From: Arenicola marina
Lineage: Eukaryota > Annelida > Polychaeta > Arenicolidae
Length of the DNA: 64,000 bases
Assembly (NCBI GenBank): GCA_964019135.1
Contig: OZ025260.1
Span: forward strand, 35,210,254-35,274,253
Direction of reading: 5' to 3'
This document shows positions 49,520-62,433 of this stretch, piece after piece. Both the position numbers and the translations under genes were made by a program. The notes below the pieces were generated by a model. It saw only the letters and a list, made by a program, of their open reading frames with translations, was not told the origin of the DNA and ran no database searches. The stretch's first letter is position 1. The number at the start of each line of letters is the position of its first letter.

Positions 49520-52500
49520 AGACCGGCCAGTCCTGTCCGCCCACCGACAGTAGGGATTGTACTGGTAGAAGAGATGGTTCTGACCCTCGTGGTAGACCAG
49601 TCCTGTCCGCCCACCCACCGTAGGAATTGTACTGGTAGAAGAGATGGTTCTGACCCTCGTGTTAGATCAGTCCTGTCCGCCCACCCACCGTAGGGATTGT
49701 ACTGGTAGAAGAGATGGTTCTGACCCTTGTGGTTGACCAGTCCTGTCGGCCCACTCACCGTAGGGATTGTACTGGTAGAAGAGATGGTTCTGACCCCCGT
49801 GGTAGACCAGTCCTGTCCGCCCACCCACCGTAGGGTTGTACTGGTAGAAGAGATGGTTCTGACCCCCGTGGTAGACCAGTCCTGTCCGCCCACCCAACGT
49901 AGGGTTGTACTGGTAGAAGAGATGGTTCTGACCCTCGTGGTAGACCGGCCAGTCCTGTCCGCCCACCCACCGTAGGGATTGTACTGGTAGAAGAGATGGT
50001 TCTGACCTTCGTGGTAGACCAGTCCTGTCCGCCCACCCACCGTAGGAATTGTACGGGTAGAAGAGATGGTTCTGATCCTCGTATTAGATCAGTCCTGTCC
50101 GCCCACCCACCGTAGGGATTTAACTGATAGAAGAGATGGCTCTGACCCTCGTGGTAGACCAGTCGTGTCCGCCCACCCAAGGTAGGGTAGTAACGGTAGA
50201 AGAGATGGTTCTGACCCTCGTGGTAGACCGGCCAGTCCTGTCCGCCCACCCACCGCAGGGATTGTACTGGCAGAAAAGATGGTTTTGACCCTCGTGTTAG
50301 ATCAGTCCTGTCCGCCCACCCACCGTAGGGATTGTACTGGTAGAAGAGATGGTTCTGACTCTTGTGGTTGACCAGTCCTGTCGGCCCACTCACCGTAGGG
50401 ATTGTACTGGTAGAAGAGATGGTTCTGACCCCCGTGGTAGACCAGTCCTGTCCGCCCATTCAATGTAGGGTTGTACTGGTAGAACAGATGGTTCTGACCC
50501 TCGTGGTAGACCGGCCAGTCCTGTCCGCCCACCCACCGTAGGGATTGTACTGGTAGAAGAGTTGGTTTTGACCCTCGTGGTAGATCAGTCCGGTCCGCCC
50601 ACCCACCGTAGGGTTGTACTGGTAGAAGAGATGGTTCTGACCCTCGTGCTAGACCAGTCCTATACGCGGACTCACCGTATGAATTGTACTGGCAGAAGAG
50701 ATGGTTCTGAACCTCGTGGTAGATGAGTCATGTCCGCCCACCCACCGTGGGGATTGTACTGGTAGAAGAGATGGTTCTGACCCTTGTGGTTGACCAGTCC
50801 TATCTGCCCACTCACCGTAGGGATTGTACTGGTAGAAGAGATGGTTCTGACCCCCGTGGTAGACCAGTCCTGTCCGCCCACCCACCGTAGGGTTGTACTG
50901 GTAGAAGTGATGGTTCTGACCCCCGTGGTAGACCAGTCCTGTCCGCCCACCCTCCGTAGGGTTGTACTGGTAGAAGAGATGGTTCTGACCCTCGTGGTAG
51001 ACCGGCCAGTCCTGTCCGCCCACCTACCGTAGGGATTGTACTGGTATAAGAGATGGTTCTGACCCTCGGGGTAGATCCGTCCTGTCCGACCACCCATTGT
51101 GGGGATATTACTGTTAGAAGAGATGGTTTTGACCCTCATGGTAGACCCGTCCTGTCCGCCCACCCACCGTAGGGTTGTACTGGTAGAAGAGATGGTTCTG
51201 ACCTTCGTGGTAGACCGGCCAGTCCTGTCCGCCCACCCACCGTAGGCATTGTACTGGTAGAAGAGATGGTTCTGACCCTCGTGGTAGACCAGTCCTGTCC
51301 GCCCACCCATCGTAGGGATTGTACTGGTAGAAGAGATGATTTTGACCCTCGTGGTAGATCAGTCCGGTCCGCCCACCCACCGTAGGGATTGTACTGCTAG
51401 AAGAGATGGTTTTGACCCTCGTATCAGATCAGTCCTGTCCGCCCACCCATCGTAGGGATTGTACTGGTAGAAGAGATGGTTCTGGCAGTCGTGTTAGATC
51501 AGTCCTGTCCGCCCACCCACCGTAGGGATTGTACTGGTAGAAGAGATGGTTCTGAACCACGTGGTAGATGAATCATGTCCGCCCACCCACTGTAGGGATA
51601 TTACTGGTAGAAGAGATGGTTTTGACCCTCGTATTAGATCAGTCCTGTCCGCCCACCCACCGTAGGGATGGTACTGGCAGAAGAGATTGTTTTGACCCTC
51701 GTATTAGATCAGTTCTGTCCGCCTACCCACCGTAGGGATTGTACTGGTAGAAGAGATGGTTCTGACCCTCGTGGTAGATCAGTCGTGTCCGCCTACCTAC
51801 CGTAGGGATTTTACTGGTAGAAGAGATGATTCTGACCCTTGTGGTTGGCCATTGCTGTCGGCCCATTCACCGTAGGGATTGTACTGGTAGAAGAGATGGT
51901 TCTGACCCTCGTGGTAGATGAGTAATGTCCGCCCCCCCACCGTAGGCATTGTACTGGTAGAAGAGATGGTTCTGACCCTCGTGGTAGACCAGTCCTGTCC
52001 GCTAACCCATCGTAGGGATTGTACTGGTAGAAGAGATGGTTTTGACCTTCGTGGTAGATCAGTCCGGTCCGCCCAATAACCGTAGGGATTGTACTGGTAG
52101 AAGAAATGGTTCTGAACCTCGTGGTAGACCAGTCCTGTCCGCCCACCCATCGTAGGGATTGTAATGGTAGAAGAGATGGTTCTGACCCTCGTATTAGACC
52201 AGTCGTGTCCGCCCACCAACCGTAGGGTTGTACTGGTAGAAGAGATGGTTCTGACCCTCGTGGTAGAGCAGTCCTGTCCGCCCACCCACCGTAGGGTTGT
52301 ACTGGTAGAAGAGATGGTTCTGACCCTCGTGGTAGACCGGCCAGTACTGTCCGCCCACCCACCGTAGGAATTGTACTGGTAGAAGAGATGGTTTTGACCC
52401 TCGTGGTAGATCAGTCCTATCCGCCCACTCACCGTAGGGATTGTACTGGTAGAAGAGATGGTTCTGACCCCCGTGGTAGACCAGTCCTGTCCGCCCAAAC

Positions 52501-55500
52501 ACCGTAGGGTTGTACTGGTAGAAGAGATGGTTCTGACCCCCGTGGTAGACCAGTCCTGTCCGCCCACCCACCGTAGGGTTGTACTGGTAGAAGAGATGGT
52601 TCTGACCCTCGTGGTAGACCGGCCAGTCCTGTCCGCCCACCCACCGTAGGAATTGTACTGGTAGAAGAGATGGTTTTGACCCTCGTGGTAGATCAGTCCT
52701 ATCCTCCCACTCACCGTAGGGATTGTACTGGTAGAAGAGATGGTTCTGACTCTCGTGGTAGATCAGTCATGTCCGCCCACCCACCGTAGGCATTGTACTG
52801 GTAGAAGAGATGGTTCTGACCCTCGTGGTAGACCAGTCCTGTCCGCCCACCCATCGTAGGGATTGTTATGGTAGAAGAGATGGTTTTGACCCTCGTGGTA
52901 GACCAGTCCTATCCTCTCACTCACCGTAGGAATTGTACTGGTAGAAGAGATGGTTCTGACCCTCGTGGTAGATCAGTCATGTCCGCCCACCCACCGTAGG
53001 CATTGTACTGGTAGAAGAGATGGTTCTGACCCTCGTGGTAGACCAGTCCTGTCCGCCCACCTATCGTAGGGAATGTACTGGTAGAAGAGATGGTTCTGAC
53101 CCTCGTATTAGACCAGTCGTGTCCGCCCACCAACCGTAGGGATTGTACTGGTAGAAGATATGGTTCTGACCCTTGCGGTTGACCAGTCCTGTCCGCCCAC
53201 TCACGGTAGGGATGGTACTGGTAGAAGAGATGGTTCTGACCCTCGTGGTAGAGCAGTCCTGTCCGCCCACCCACCGTAGGGTTGTACTGGTAGAAGAGAT
53301 GGTTCTGACCCTCGTGGTAGACAGGCCAGTCCTGTCCGCCCACCCACCGTAGGAATTGTACTGGTAGAAGAGATGGTTTTGACCCTCGTGGTAGATCAGT
53401 CCTATCCGCCCACTCACCGTAGGGATTGTACTGGTAGAAGAGATGGTTCTGACCCCCGTGGTAGACCAGTCCTGTCCGCCCAAACACCGTAGGGTTGTAC
53501 TGGTAGAAGAGATGGTTCTGACCCCCGTGGTAGACCAGTCCTGTCCGCCCACCCACCGTAGGGTTGTACTGGTAGAAGAGATGGTTCTGACCCTCGTGGT
53601 AGACCGGCCAGTCTTGTCCGCCCACCCACCGTAGGAATTGTACTGGTAGAAGAGATGGTTTTGACCCTCGTGGTAGATCAGTCCTATCCTCCCACTCACC
53701 GTAGGGATTGTACTGGTAGAAGAGATGGTTCTGACTCTCGTGGTAGATCAGTCATGTCCGCCCACCCACCGTAGGCATTGTACTGGTAGAAGAGATGGTT
53801 CTGACCCTCGTGGTAGACCAGTCCTGTCCGCCCACCCATCGTAGGGATTGTTATGGTAGAAGAGATGGTTTTGACCCTCGTGGTTGACCAGTCCTATCCC
53901 CTCACTCACCGTAGGAATTGTACTGGTAGAAGAGATGGTTCTGACCCTCGTGGTAGATCAGTCATGTCCGCCCACCCACCGTAGGCATTGTACTGGTAGA
54001 AGAGATGGTTCTGACCCTCGTGGTAGACCAGTCCTGTCCGCCCACCCATCGTATGGATTGTACTGGTAGAAGAGATGATTTTGACCCTCGTGGTAGATCA
54101 GTCCGGTCCGCCCACCCACCGTAGGGATTGTACTGCTAGAAGAGATGGTTTTGACCCTCGTATTAGATCAGTCCTGTCCGCCCACCCACCGTAGGGATTG
54201 TACTGGTAGAAGAGATGGTTCTGACCCCCGTGGTAGACCAGTCCTGTCCGCCCACACACCGTAGGGTTGTACTGGTAGAAGAGATGGTTCTGACCCCCGT
54301 GGTAGACCAGTCCTGTCCGCCCACCCACCGTAGGGTTGTACTGGTAGAAGAGAAGGTTCTGACCCTCGTGGTAGACCAGTCCTGTCCGCCCACCCACCGT
54401 AGGGTTGTACTGGTAGAAGAGATGGTTCTGACCCTCGTGGTAGACCGGCCTGTCCTGTCCGCCCACCCACCGTAGGAATTGTACTGGTAGAAGAGATGGG
54501 TTTTGACCCTCGTGGTAGATCAGTCCTATCCTCCCACTCACCGTAGGGATTGTACTGGTAGAAGAGATGGTTCTGACTCTCGTGGTAGATCAGTCATGTC
54601 CGCCCACCCACCGTAGGCATTGTACTGGTAGAAGAGATGGTTCTGACCCTCGTGGTAGACCAGTCCTGTCCGCCCACCCATCGTAGGGATTGTTATGGTA
54701 GAAGAGATGGTTCTGACCCCCGTGGTAGACCAGTCCTGTCCGCCCACCCACCGTAGGGTTGTACTGGTAGAAGAGATGGTTCTGACCCTCGTGGTAGACC
54801 GGCCAGTCCTGTCCGCCCACCCACCGTAGGAATTGTACTGGTAGAAGAGATGGTTTTGACCCTCGTGGTAGATCAGTCCTATCCTCCCACTCACCGTAGG
54901 GATTGTACTGGTAGAAGAGATGGTTCTGACTCTCGTGGTAGATCAGTCATGTCCGCCCACCCACCGTAGGCATTGTACTGGTAGAAGAGATGGTTCTGAC
55001 CCTCGTGGTACACCAGTCCTGTCCGCCCACCCATCGTAGGGATTGTTATGGTAGAAGAGATGGTTTTGACCCTCGTGGTAGACCAGTCCTATCCTCTCAC
55101 TCACCGTAGGAATTGTACTGGTAGAAGAGATGGTTCTGACCCTCGTGGTAGATCAGTCATGTCCGCCCACCCACCGTAGGCATTGTACTGGTAGAAGAGA
55201 TGGTTCTGACCCTCGTGGTAGACCAGTCCTGTCCGCCCACCTATCGTAGGGAATGTACTGGTAGAAGAGATGGTTCTGACCCTCGTATTAGACCAGTCGT
55301 GTCCGCCCACCAACCGTAGGGATTGTACTGGTAGAAGATATGGTTCTGACCCTTGCGGTTGACCAGTCCTGTCCGCCCACTCACGGTAGGGATGGTACTG
55401 GTAGAAGAGATGGTTCTGACCCTCGTGGTAGAGCAGTCCTGTCCGCCCACCCACCGTAGGGTTGTACTGGTAGAAGAGATGGTTCTGACCCTCGTGGTAG

Positions 55501-56680
55501 ACCGGCCAGTCCTGTCCGCCCACCCACCGTAGGAATTGTACTGGTAGAAGAGATGGTTTTGACCCTCGTGGTAGATCAGTCCTATCCGCCCACTCACCGT
55601 AGGGATTGTACTGGTAGAAGAGATGGTTCTGACCCCCGTGGTAGACCAGTCCTGTCCGCCCAAACACCGTAGGGTTGTACTGGTAGAAGAGATGGTTCTG
55701 ACCCCCGTGGTAGACCAGTCCTGTCCGCCCACCCACCGTAGGGTTGTACTGGTAGAAGAGATGGTTCTGACCCTCGTGGTAGACCGGCCAGTCCTGTCCG
55801 CCCACCCACCGTAGGAATTGTACTGGTAGAAGAGATGGTTTTGACCCTCGTGGTAGATCAGTCCTATCCTCCCACTCACCGTAGGGATTGTACTGGTAGA
55901 AGAGATGGTTCTGACTCTCGTGGTAGATCAGTCATGTCCGCCCACCCACCGTAGGCATTGTACTGGTAGAAGAGATGGTTCTGACCCTCGTGGTAGACCA
56001 GTCCTGTCCGCCCACCCATCGTAGGGATTGTTATGGTAGAAGAGATGGTTTTGACCCTCGTGGTAGACCAGTCCTATCCTCTCACTCACCGTAGGAATTG
56101 TACTGGTAGAAGAGATGGTTCTGACCCTCGTGGTAGATCAGTCATGTCCGCCCACCCACCGTAGGCATTGTACTGGTAGAAGAGATGGTTCTGACCCTCG
56201 TGGTAGACCAGTCCTGTCCGCCCACCCATCGTAGGGATTGTACTGGTAGAAGAGATGATTTTGACCCTCGTGGTAGATCAGTCCGGTCCGCCCACCCACC
56301 GTAGGGATTGTACTGCTAGAAGAGATGGTTTTGACCCTCGTATTAGATCAGTCCTGTCCGCCCACCCACCGGAGGGATTGTACTGGTAGAAGAGATGGTT
56401 CTGACCCCCGTGGTAGACCAGTCCTGTCCGCCCACACACCGTAGGGTTGTACTGGTAGAAGAGATGGTTCTGACCCCCGTGGTAGACCAGTCCTGTCCGC
56501 CCACCCACCGTAGGGTTGTACTGGTAGAAGAGATGGTTCTGACCCTCGTGGTTGACCAGTCCTGTCCGCCCACCCACCGTAGGGTTGTACCGGTAGAAGA
56601 GATGGTTCTGACCCTCGTGGTAGACCGGCCAGTCCTGTCCGCCCACCCACCGTAGGAATTGTACTGGTAGAAGAGATGGT
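47166..56680 (+). repeat. Large duplicated block, copy 2 (partner 30,860-40,722)
   Basis: This lacks two monomer groups present in copy 1: four monomers at about 51,026 and one near 52,220. An extra G in GATGGGTTTTGACC near 54,499 is private to this copy. After 56,680 the match jumps to 44,446 in copy 1, so about 3.7 kb of HOR units (40,723-44,445) has no counterpart here. Confidence 0.85.
52698..55862 (+). repeat. Higher-order repeat array, second (shorter) copy
   Basis: The landmark CCTATCCTCCCACTCACC lies at 52,698, 53,683, 54,525, 54,878, 55,863 and then 57,751. The steps are 985, 842, 353, 985 and 1,888 bp. This is module order A-B-C-A, parallel to 36,742-39,904, followed by a fused module whose middle matches 44.4-45.4 kb. 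Confidence 0.9.
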
Positions 56681-57349
56681 TCTGACCCTCGTGGTAGACC
56701 AGTCCTGTCCGCCCACCCATCGTAGGGATTGTACTGGTAGAAGAGATGATTTTGACCCTCGTGGTAGATCAGTCCGGTCCGCCCACCCACCGTAGGGATT
56801 GTACTGCTAGAAGAGATGGTTTTGACCCTCGTATTAGATCAGTCCTGTCCGCCCACCCACCGTAGGGATTGTACTGGTAGAAGAGATGGTTCTGACCCCC
56901 GTGGTAGACCAGTCCTGTCCGCCCACACACCGTAGGGTTGTACTGGTAGAAGAGATGGTTCTGACCCCCGTGGTAGACCAGTCCTGTCCGCCCACCCACC
57001 GTAGGGTTGTACTGGTAGAAGAGATGGTTCTGACCCTCGTGGTAGATCAGTCATGTCCGCCCACCCACCGTAGGCATTGTACTGGTAGAAGAGATGGTTC
57101 TGACCCTCGTGGTAGACCAGTCCTGTCCGCCCACCCATCGTAGGGATTGTACTGGTAGAAGAGATGACTTTGAACCTCGTGGTAGATCAGTCCGGTCCGC
57201 CCACCCACCGTAGGGATTGTACTGCTAGAAGAGATGGTTTTGACCCTCGTATTAGATCAGTCCTGTCCGCCCACCCACCGTAGGGATTGTACTGGTAGAA
57301 GAGATGGTTCTGACCCCCGTGGTAGACCAGTCCTGTCCGCCCACACACC

Positions 57350-57698
57350 GTAGGGTTGTACTGGTAGAAGAGATGGTTCTGACCCCCGTGGTAGACCAGT
57401 CCTGTCCGCCCACCCACCGTAGGGTTGTACTGGTAGAAGAGATGGTTCTGACCCTCGTGGTAGACCAGTCCTGTCCGCCCACCCACCGTAGGGTTGTACT
57501 GGTAGAAGAGATGGTTCTGACCCCCGTGGTAGACCAGTCCTCTCCGCCCACACACCGTAGGGTTGTGCTGGTAGAAGAGATGGTTCTGACCCCCGTGGTA
57601 GACCAGTCCTGTCCGCCCACCCACCGTAGGGTTGTACTTGTAGAAGAGTTGGTTCTGACCCTCGTGGTAGACCGGCCAGTCCTGTCCGCCCACCCACC
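57350..57698 (+). repeat. Second copy of the 69-bp monomer run
   Basis: This matches 45,045-45,393 at an offset of 12,305 bp, including the rare ACTTGTAGAAGAGTTGG variant in the last unit. It gives the same 132-codon open frame on the plus strand (57,304-57,702) with the same 23-residue period. It belongs to a larger corresponding stretch, 44,446-45,450 against 56,681-57,755. Confidence 0.85.
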
Positions 57699-57755
57699 GT
57701 AGGAATTGTACTGGTAGAAGAGATGGTTTTGACCCTCGTGGTAGATCAGTCCTAT

Positions 57756-60749
57756 CCTCCCACTCACCGTAGGGATTGTACTGGTAGAAGAGATGGTTCT
57801 GACCCTCGTGGTAGATCAGTCATGTCCGCCCACCCACCGTAGGCATTGTACTGGTAGAAGAGATGGTTCTGACCCTCGTGGTAGACCAGTCCTGTCCGCC
57901 CACCCATCGTAGGGATTGTACTGGTAGAAGAGATGATTTTGACCCTCGTGGTAGATCAGTCCGGTCCGCCCACCCACCGTAGGGATGGTACTGGCAGAAG
58001 AGATTGTTTTGACCCTCGTATTAGATCAGTCCTGTCCGCCTACCCACCGTAGGGATTGTACTGGTAGAAGAGATGGTTCTGACCCTCGTGGTAGACAAGT
58101 CGTGTCCGCCTACCTACCGTAGGGATTTTACTGGTAGAAGAGATGATTCTGACCCTTGTGGTTGACCATTGCTGTCGGCCCATTCACCGTAGGGATTGTA
58201 CTGGTAGAAGAGATGGTTCTGACCCTAGTGGTAGATGAGTAATGTCCGCCCCCCCACCGTAGGTATTGTACTGGTAGAAGAGATGGTTCTGACCCTCGTG
58301 GTAGACCAGTCCTGTCCGCTAACCCATCGTAGGGATTGTACTGGTAGAAGAGATGGTTTTGACCTTCGTGGTAGATCAGTCCGGTCCGCCCACCAACCGT
58401 AGGGATTGTACTGGTAGAAGAGATGGTTCTGAACCTCGTGGTAGACCAGTCCTGTCCGCCCACCCATCGTAGGGATTGTACTGGTAGAAGAGATGGTTTT
58501 GACCCTCGTGGCAGATCAGTCCGGTCCGCCCACCCACCGTAGGGATTGTACTGCTAGAAGAGATGGTTTTGACCCTCGTATTAGATCAGTCCTGACCGCC
58601 CACCCACCGTAGGGATTGTACTGGTAGAAGAGATGGTTCTGACCCTCGTATTAGACCAGTCTTGTCCGCCCACCAACCGTAGGGATTGTACTGGTAGAAG
58701 ATATGGTTCTGACCCTTGTGGTTGACCAGTCCTGTCCTCCCACTCACGTTAGGGATGGTACTGGTAGAAGATATGGTTCTGACCCTCGTGGTAGATCAGT
58801 CCTGTCCGCCCACCCACCGTAGGGTTGTACTGGTAGAAGAGATGGTTCTGACCTTCGTGGTAGACCGGCCAGTCCTGTCCGTCCACCCATCGTAGGGATT
58901 GTACTGGTAAAAGAGATGGTTCTGACCCCCGTGGTAGACCAGTCCTGTCCGCCCACCCACGGTAGGGTTGTACTGGTAGAAGATATGGTTCTGACCCTCG
59001 TGGTAGAGCAGTCCTGTCCGCCCACCCACCGTAGGGTTGTACTGGTAGAAGAGATGGTTCTGACTTTCGTGGTAGACCGGCCAGTCCTGTCCGCCCACCC
59101 ACCGTAGGAATTGTACTGGTAGAAGAGATGGTTCTGACCCCCGTGGTAGACCAGTCCTGTCCGCCCACCCACGGTAGGGTTGTACTGGTAGAAGAGATGG
59201 TTCTGACCCTCGTGGTAGACCGGCCAGTCCTGTCCGCCCACCCACCGTAGGAATTGTACTGGTAGAAGAGATGGTTCTGACCCTCGTGGTAGACCAGTCC
59301 TGTCCGCCCACCCACCGCAGGGATTGTACTGCTAGAAGAGATGGCTTTGACCCTCGTATTAGATCAGTCCTGTCCGCCCACCCACCGTAGGGATTGTACT
59401 GGTAGAAGAGATGGTTCTGAACCTCGTGGTAGTTGAATCATGTCCGCCCACTAACTGTAGGGATATTACTGGTAGAAGAGATGGTTTTGACCCTCGTATT
59501 AGATCAATCCTGTCCGCCCACCCACCGTAGGGATTGTACGGGCAGAAGAGATTGTTTTGACCCTCGTATTAGATCAGTCCTGTCCGCCTACCGACCGTAG
59601 GGATTGTATTGGTAGAAGAGATGGTTCTGACCCTCGCGGTAGACCAGTCGTGTCCGCCCACCTAATGTAGGGATTTAACTGGTAGAAGAGATGATTCTGA
59701 CCCTTGTGGTTGACCATTGCTGTCGGCCCATTCACCGTAGGGATTTTACTGGTAGAAGAGATGGTTCTGACCCTTGTGGTAGATGAGTCATATCCGCACA
59801 CCCACCATAGGCATTGTACTGGTAGAAGAGATGGTTCTGACCCTCTTGGTAGATCAGTCCTGTCCGCCCACCCACCGTAGGGATTGTACTGCTAGAAGAG
59901 ATGGTTTTGACCCTCGTATTAGATCAGTCCTATCCGCCCACCCACCGTAGGGATTGTACTGGTAGAAGACATGGTTTTGACCCTCGTATTAGACCAGTCG
60001 TGTCCGCCCACCAACCGTAGGGATTGTACTGGTAGAGGAAATAGTTTTCACCCTCGTGGTAGATCAGTCCGGTTGGCCCACCCACCGTAGGGTTCTACTG
60101 GTAGAAGAGATGGTTCTGACCCTCGTGGTAGACCAGTCCTGTCCGCCCACCCACCGTAGGAATTGTACTGGTAGAAGAGATGGTTCTGAACCTCGTGGTA
60201 GATGAGTCATGTCCGCCGACCCACCGTATCGATTGTACTGGTAGAAGAGATGGTTCTGACCCTTGTAGTTGACCAGTCCTATCCGCCCACTCACCGTAGG
60301 GTTTGTACTGGTAGAAGAGATGGTTTTGACCTTCGTGGTAGATCAGTCCGGTCCGCCCACCAACCGTAGGGATTGTACTGGTAGAAGAGATGGTTCTGAC
60401 CCTCGTGGTAGATCAGGCCTGTCCGCCCACCCACCGTAGGGATTGTACTGGAAGAAGAGATGGTTCTGAACCTCGTGGTAGATGAGTCATATCCGCCCAC
60501 CCACCGTAGGGATTGTACTGGTAGAAGAGATGGTTCTGACCCCCGTGGTAGACCAGTCCTGTCCGCCCACCCACCGTAGGGTTGTACTGGTAGAAGAGAT
60601 GGTTCTGACCCCCGTGGTAGACCAGTCCTGTCCGCCCACCCACCGTAGGGTTGTACTGGTAGAAGAGATGGTTCTGACCCTCGTGGTAGACCGGCCAGTC
60701 CTGTCCGCCCACCCACCGTAGGGATTGTACTGGGAGAAGAGATGGTTTT
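57756..60749 (+). repeat. More degenerate satellite segment
   Basis: Monomers here share less phase and carry many private substitutions, such as GTAGTTGAATCATG (near 59,430), CACTAACTGTAGGG, GGTAGAGGAAATAG with TTTTCACCC (near 60,040), CCGGTTGGCCC (near 60,071) and CGTATCGATTG (near 60,225). The part from 57,960 to 58,460 is related to 35.6-36.1 kb. No unit longer than about 0.5 kb is repeated elsewhere as far as I can see. No gene was seen. Confidence 0.75.
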
Positions 60750-62433
60750 GACCCTCGTGGTAGATCAGTCCGGTCCGCCCACCCACCGTAGGGTTGTACG
60801 GGTAGAAGAGATGGTTCTGACTCTCGTGGTAGACCAGTCCTGTCCGCCCACCCACCGTAGGAATTGTACTGGTAGAAGAGATGGTTTTGACCTTCGTATT
60901 AGAACAGTCCTGTCCGCCCTCCCACCGTAGGGATTTAACTGATAGAAGAGATGGTTTTGACCCTCATGGTAGACCAGTCCTGTCCGCCCACCCATGGTAG
61001 GGTTGTACTGGTAGAAGAGATGGTTCTGACCTTCGTGGTAGACCGGCCAGTCCTGTCCGCCCACCCATCGTAGTGATTGTACTGGTAGAAGATATGGTTT
61101 TGACCCTCGTGGTAGATCAGTCCTGTCCGCCCACCCACCGTAGGAATTGTACTGGCAGAAGAGATGGTTCTGAACCTCGTGGTAGATGAGTCATGTCCGC
61201 CCACCCACTGTAGGGATATTACTGGTAAAAGAGATGGATTTGACCCTCGTATTAGATTAGTCCTGTCTACCCACCCACCATAGGGATTGTACTGGCAGAA
61301 GAGATTGTTTTGACCCTCGTATTAGATCAGTCCTGTCCGCATACCCACCGTAGTGATTGTACTGGTAGAAGAGATGGTTCTGACCCTCGTGGTAGCTAAG
61401 TCCGGTCCGCCCACCCACCGTAGGGTTGTACTGGTAGAAGAGATGGTTCTGACCCTCGTGGTAGACCGGCCAGTCCTGTCCGCCCACCCATCGTAGGGAT
61501 TCTACTGGTAGAAGAGATGGTTTTGACCCTAGTGGTAGCTCAGTCCGGTCCGCCCACCCGCCGTAGGGTTGTACTGGTAGAAGAGATGATTCTGACCCTT
61601 GTGGTTGACCATTGCTGTCGGCCCATTCACCGTAGGGATTGTACTGGTAGAAGAGATGGTTCTGACCCTCGTGGTAGATGAGTAATGTCCGCCCCCCCCC
61701 ACCGTAGGCATTGTACTGGTAGAAGAGACGGTTCTGACCCTCGTGGTAGACCAGTCCTGTCCGCCCGCCCACCGTAAGGATTGTACTGGTAGAAGAGATG
61801 GATTTGACCCTCGTGGTAGACCAGTCCTCTCCGCCCACCCATCGTGGGGATTCTACTGGTAGAAGAGATGGTTTTGACCCTCGGGGTAGATCAGTCCGGT
61901 CCGCCCACCTACCGTACGGATTTTACTGGTAGAAGAGGTGATTCTGACCTTTGTGGTTGACCATTCCTGTCGGCCCATTCACCGTAGGGATTGTACTGGT
62001 AGAAGAGATGGTTCTGACCCTCGTATTAGAACAGTCCTGTCCGGCCACCCACCGTAGGGATTGTACCGGTAGAAGGGATGGTTCTGACCCTCGTGGTAGA
62101 CCAGTCCTGTCCGCCCACCCATCGTAGGGATTGTACTGGTAGAAGAGATGATTTTGACCCTCGTGGTATATCAGTCCGGTCCGCCCACCCACCGTAGGGA
62201 TTGTACTGCTAGAAGAGATGGTTTTGACCCTCGTATTAGATCAGTCCTGTCCGCCCACCCACCGTTGGGATTGTACTGGTAGAAGAGATGGTTCTGACCC
62301 CCGTGGTAGACCAGTCCTGTCCGCCCACACACCGTAGGGTTGTACTGGTAGAAGAGATGGTTCTGACCCCCGTGGTAGACCAGTCCTGTCCGCCCACCCA
62401 CCGTAGGGTTGTACTGGTAGAAGAGATGGTTCT
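60750..62433 (+). repeat. 1,684-bp tandem unit, copy 1
   Basis: This matches 62,434 onward at offset 1,684, changing to 1,683 after a poly-C tract. The few differences noticed include GATGGATTTGACC against GATGGTTTTGACC, TTGACCTTCG against TTCACCTTCG, and CCCTTGTGG against CCCATGTGG. It contains unusual monomers (CTGTCTACCCACC, CCGCATACCCACC, GTGGTAGCTAAG) not seen elsewhere in the window. Confidence 0.88.
61692..61700 (+). repeat. Poly-C tract (9 C) of variable length
   Basis: An A-to-C change in CCGCCCACCC makes a C run. It is 7 C at about 35,914, 51,934 and 58,250, 9 C here, and 8 C at 63,376-63,383. The copies share the neighbouring GAGTAATG variant, so this is one lineage with replication slippage, or a sequencing length error. 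Confidence 0.8.
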
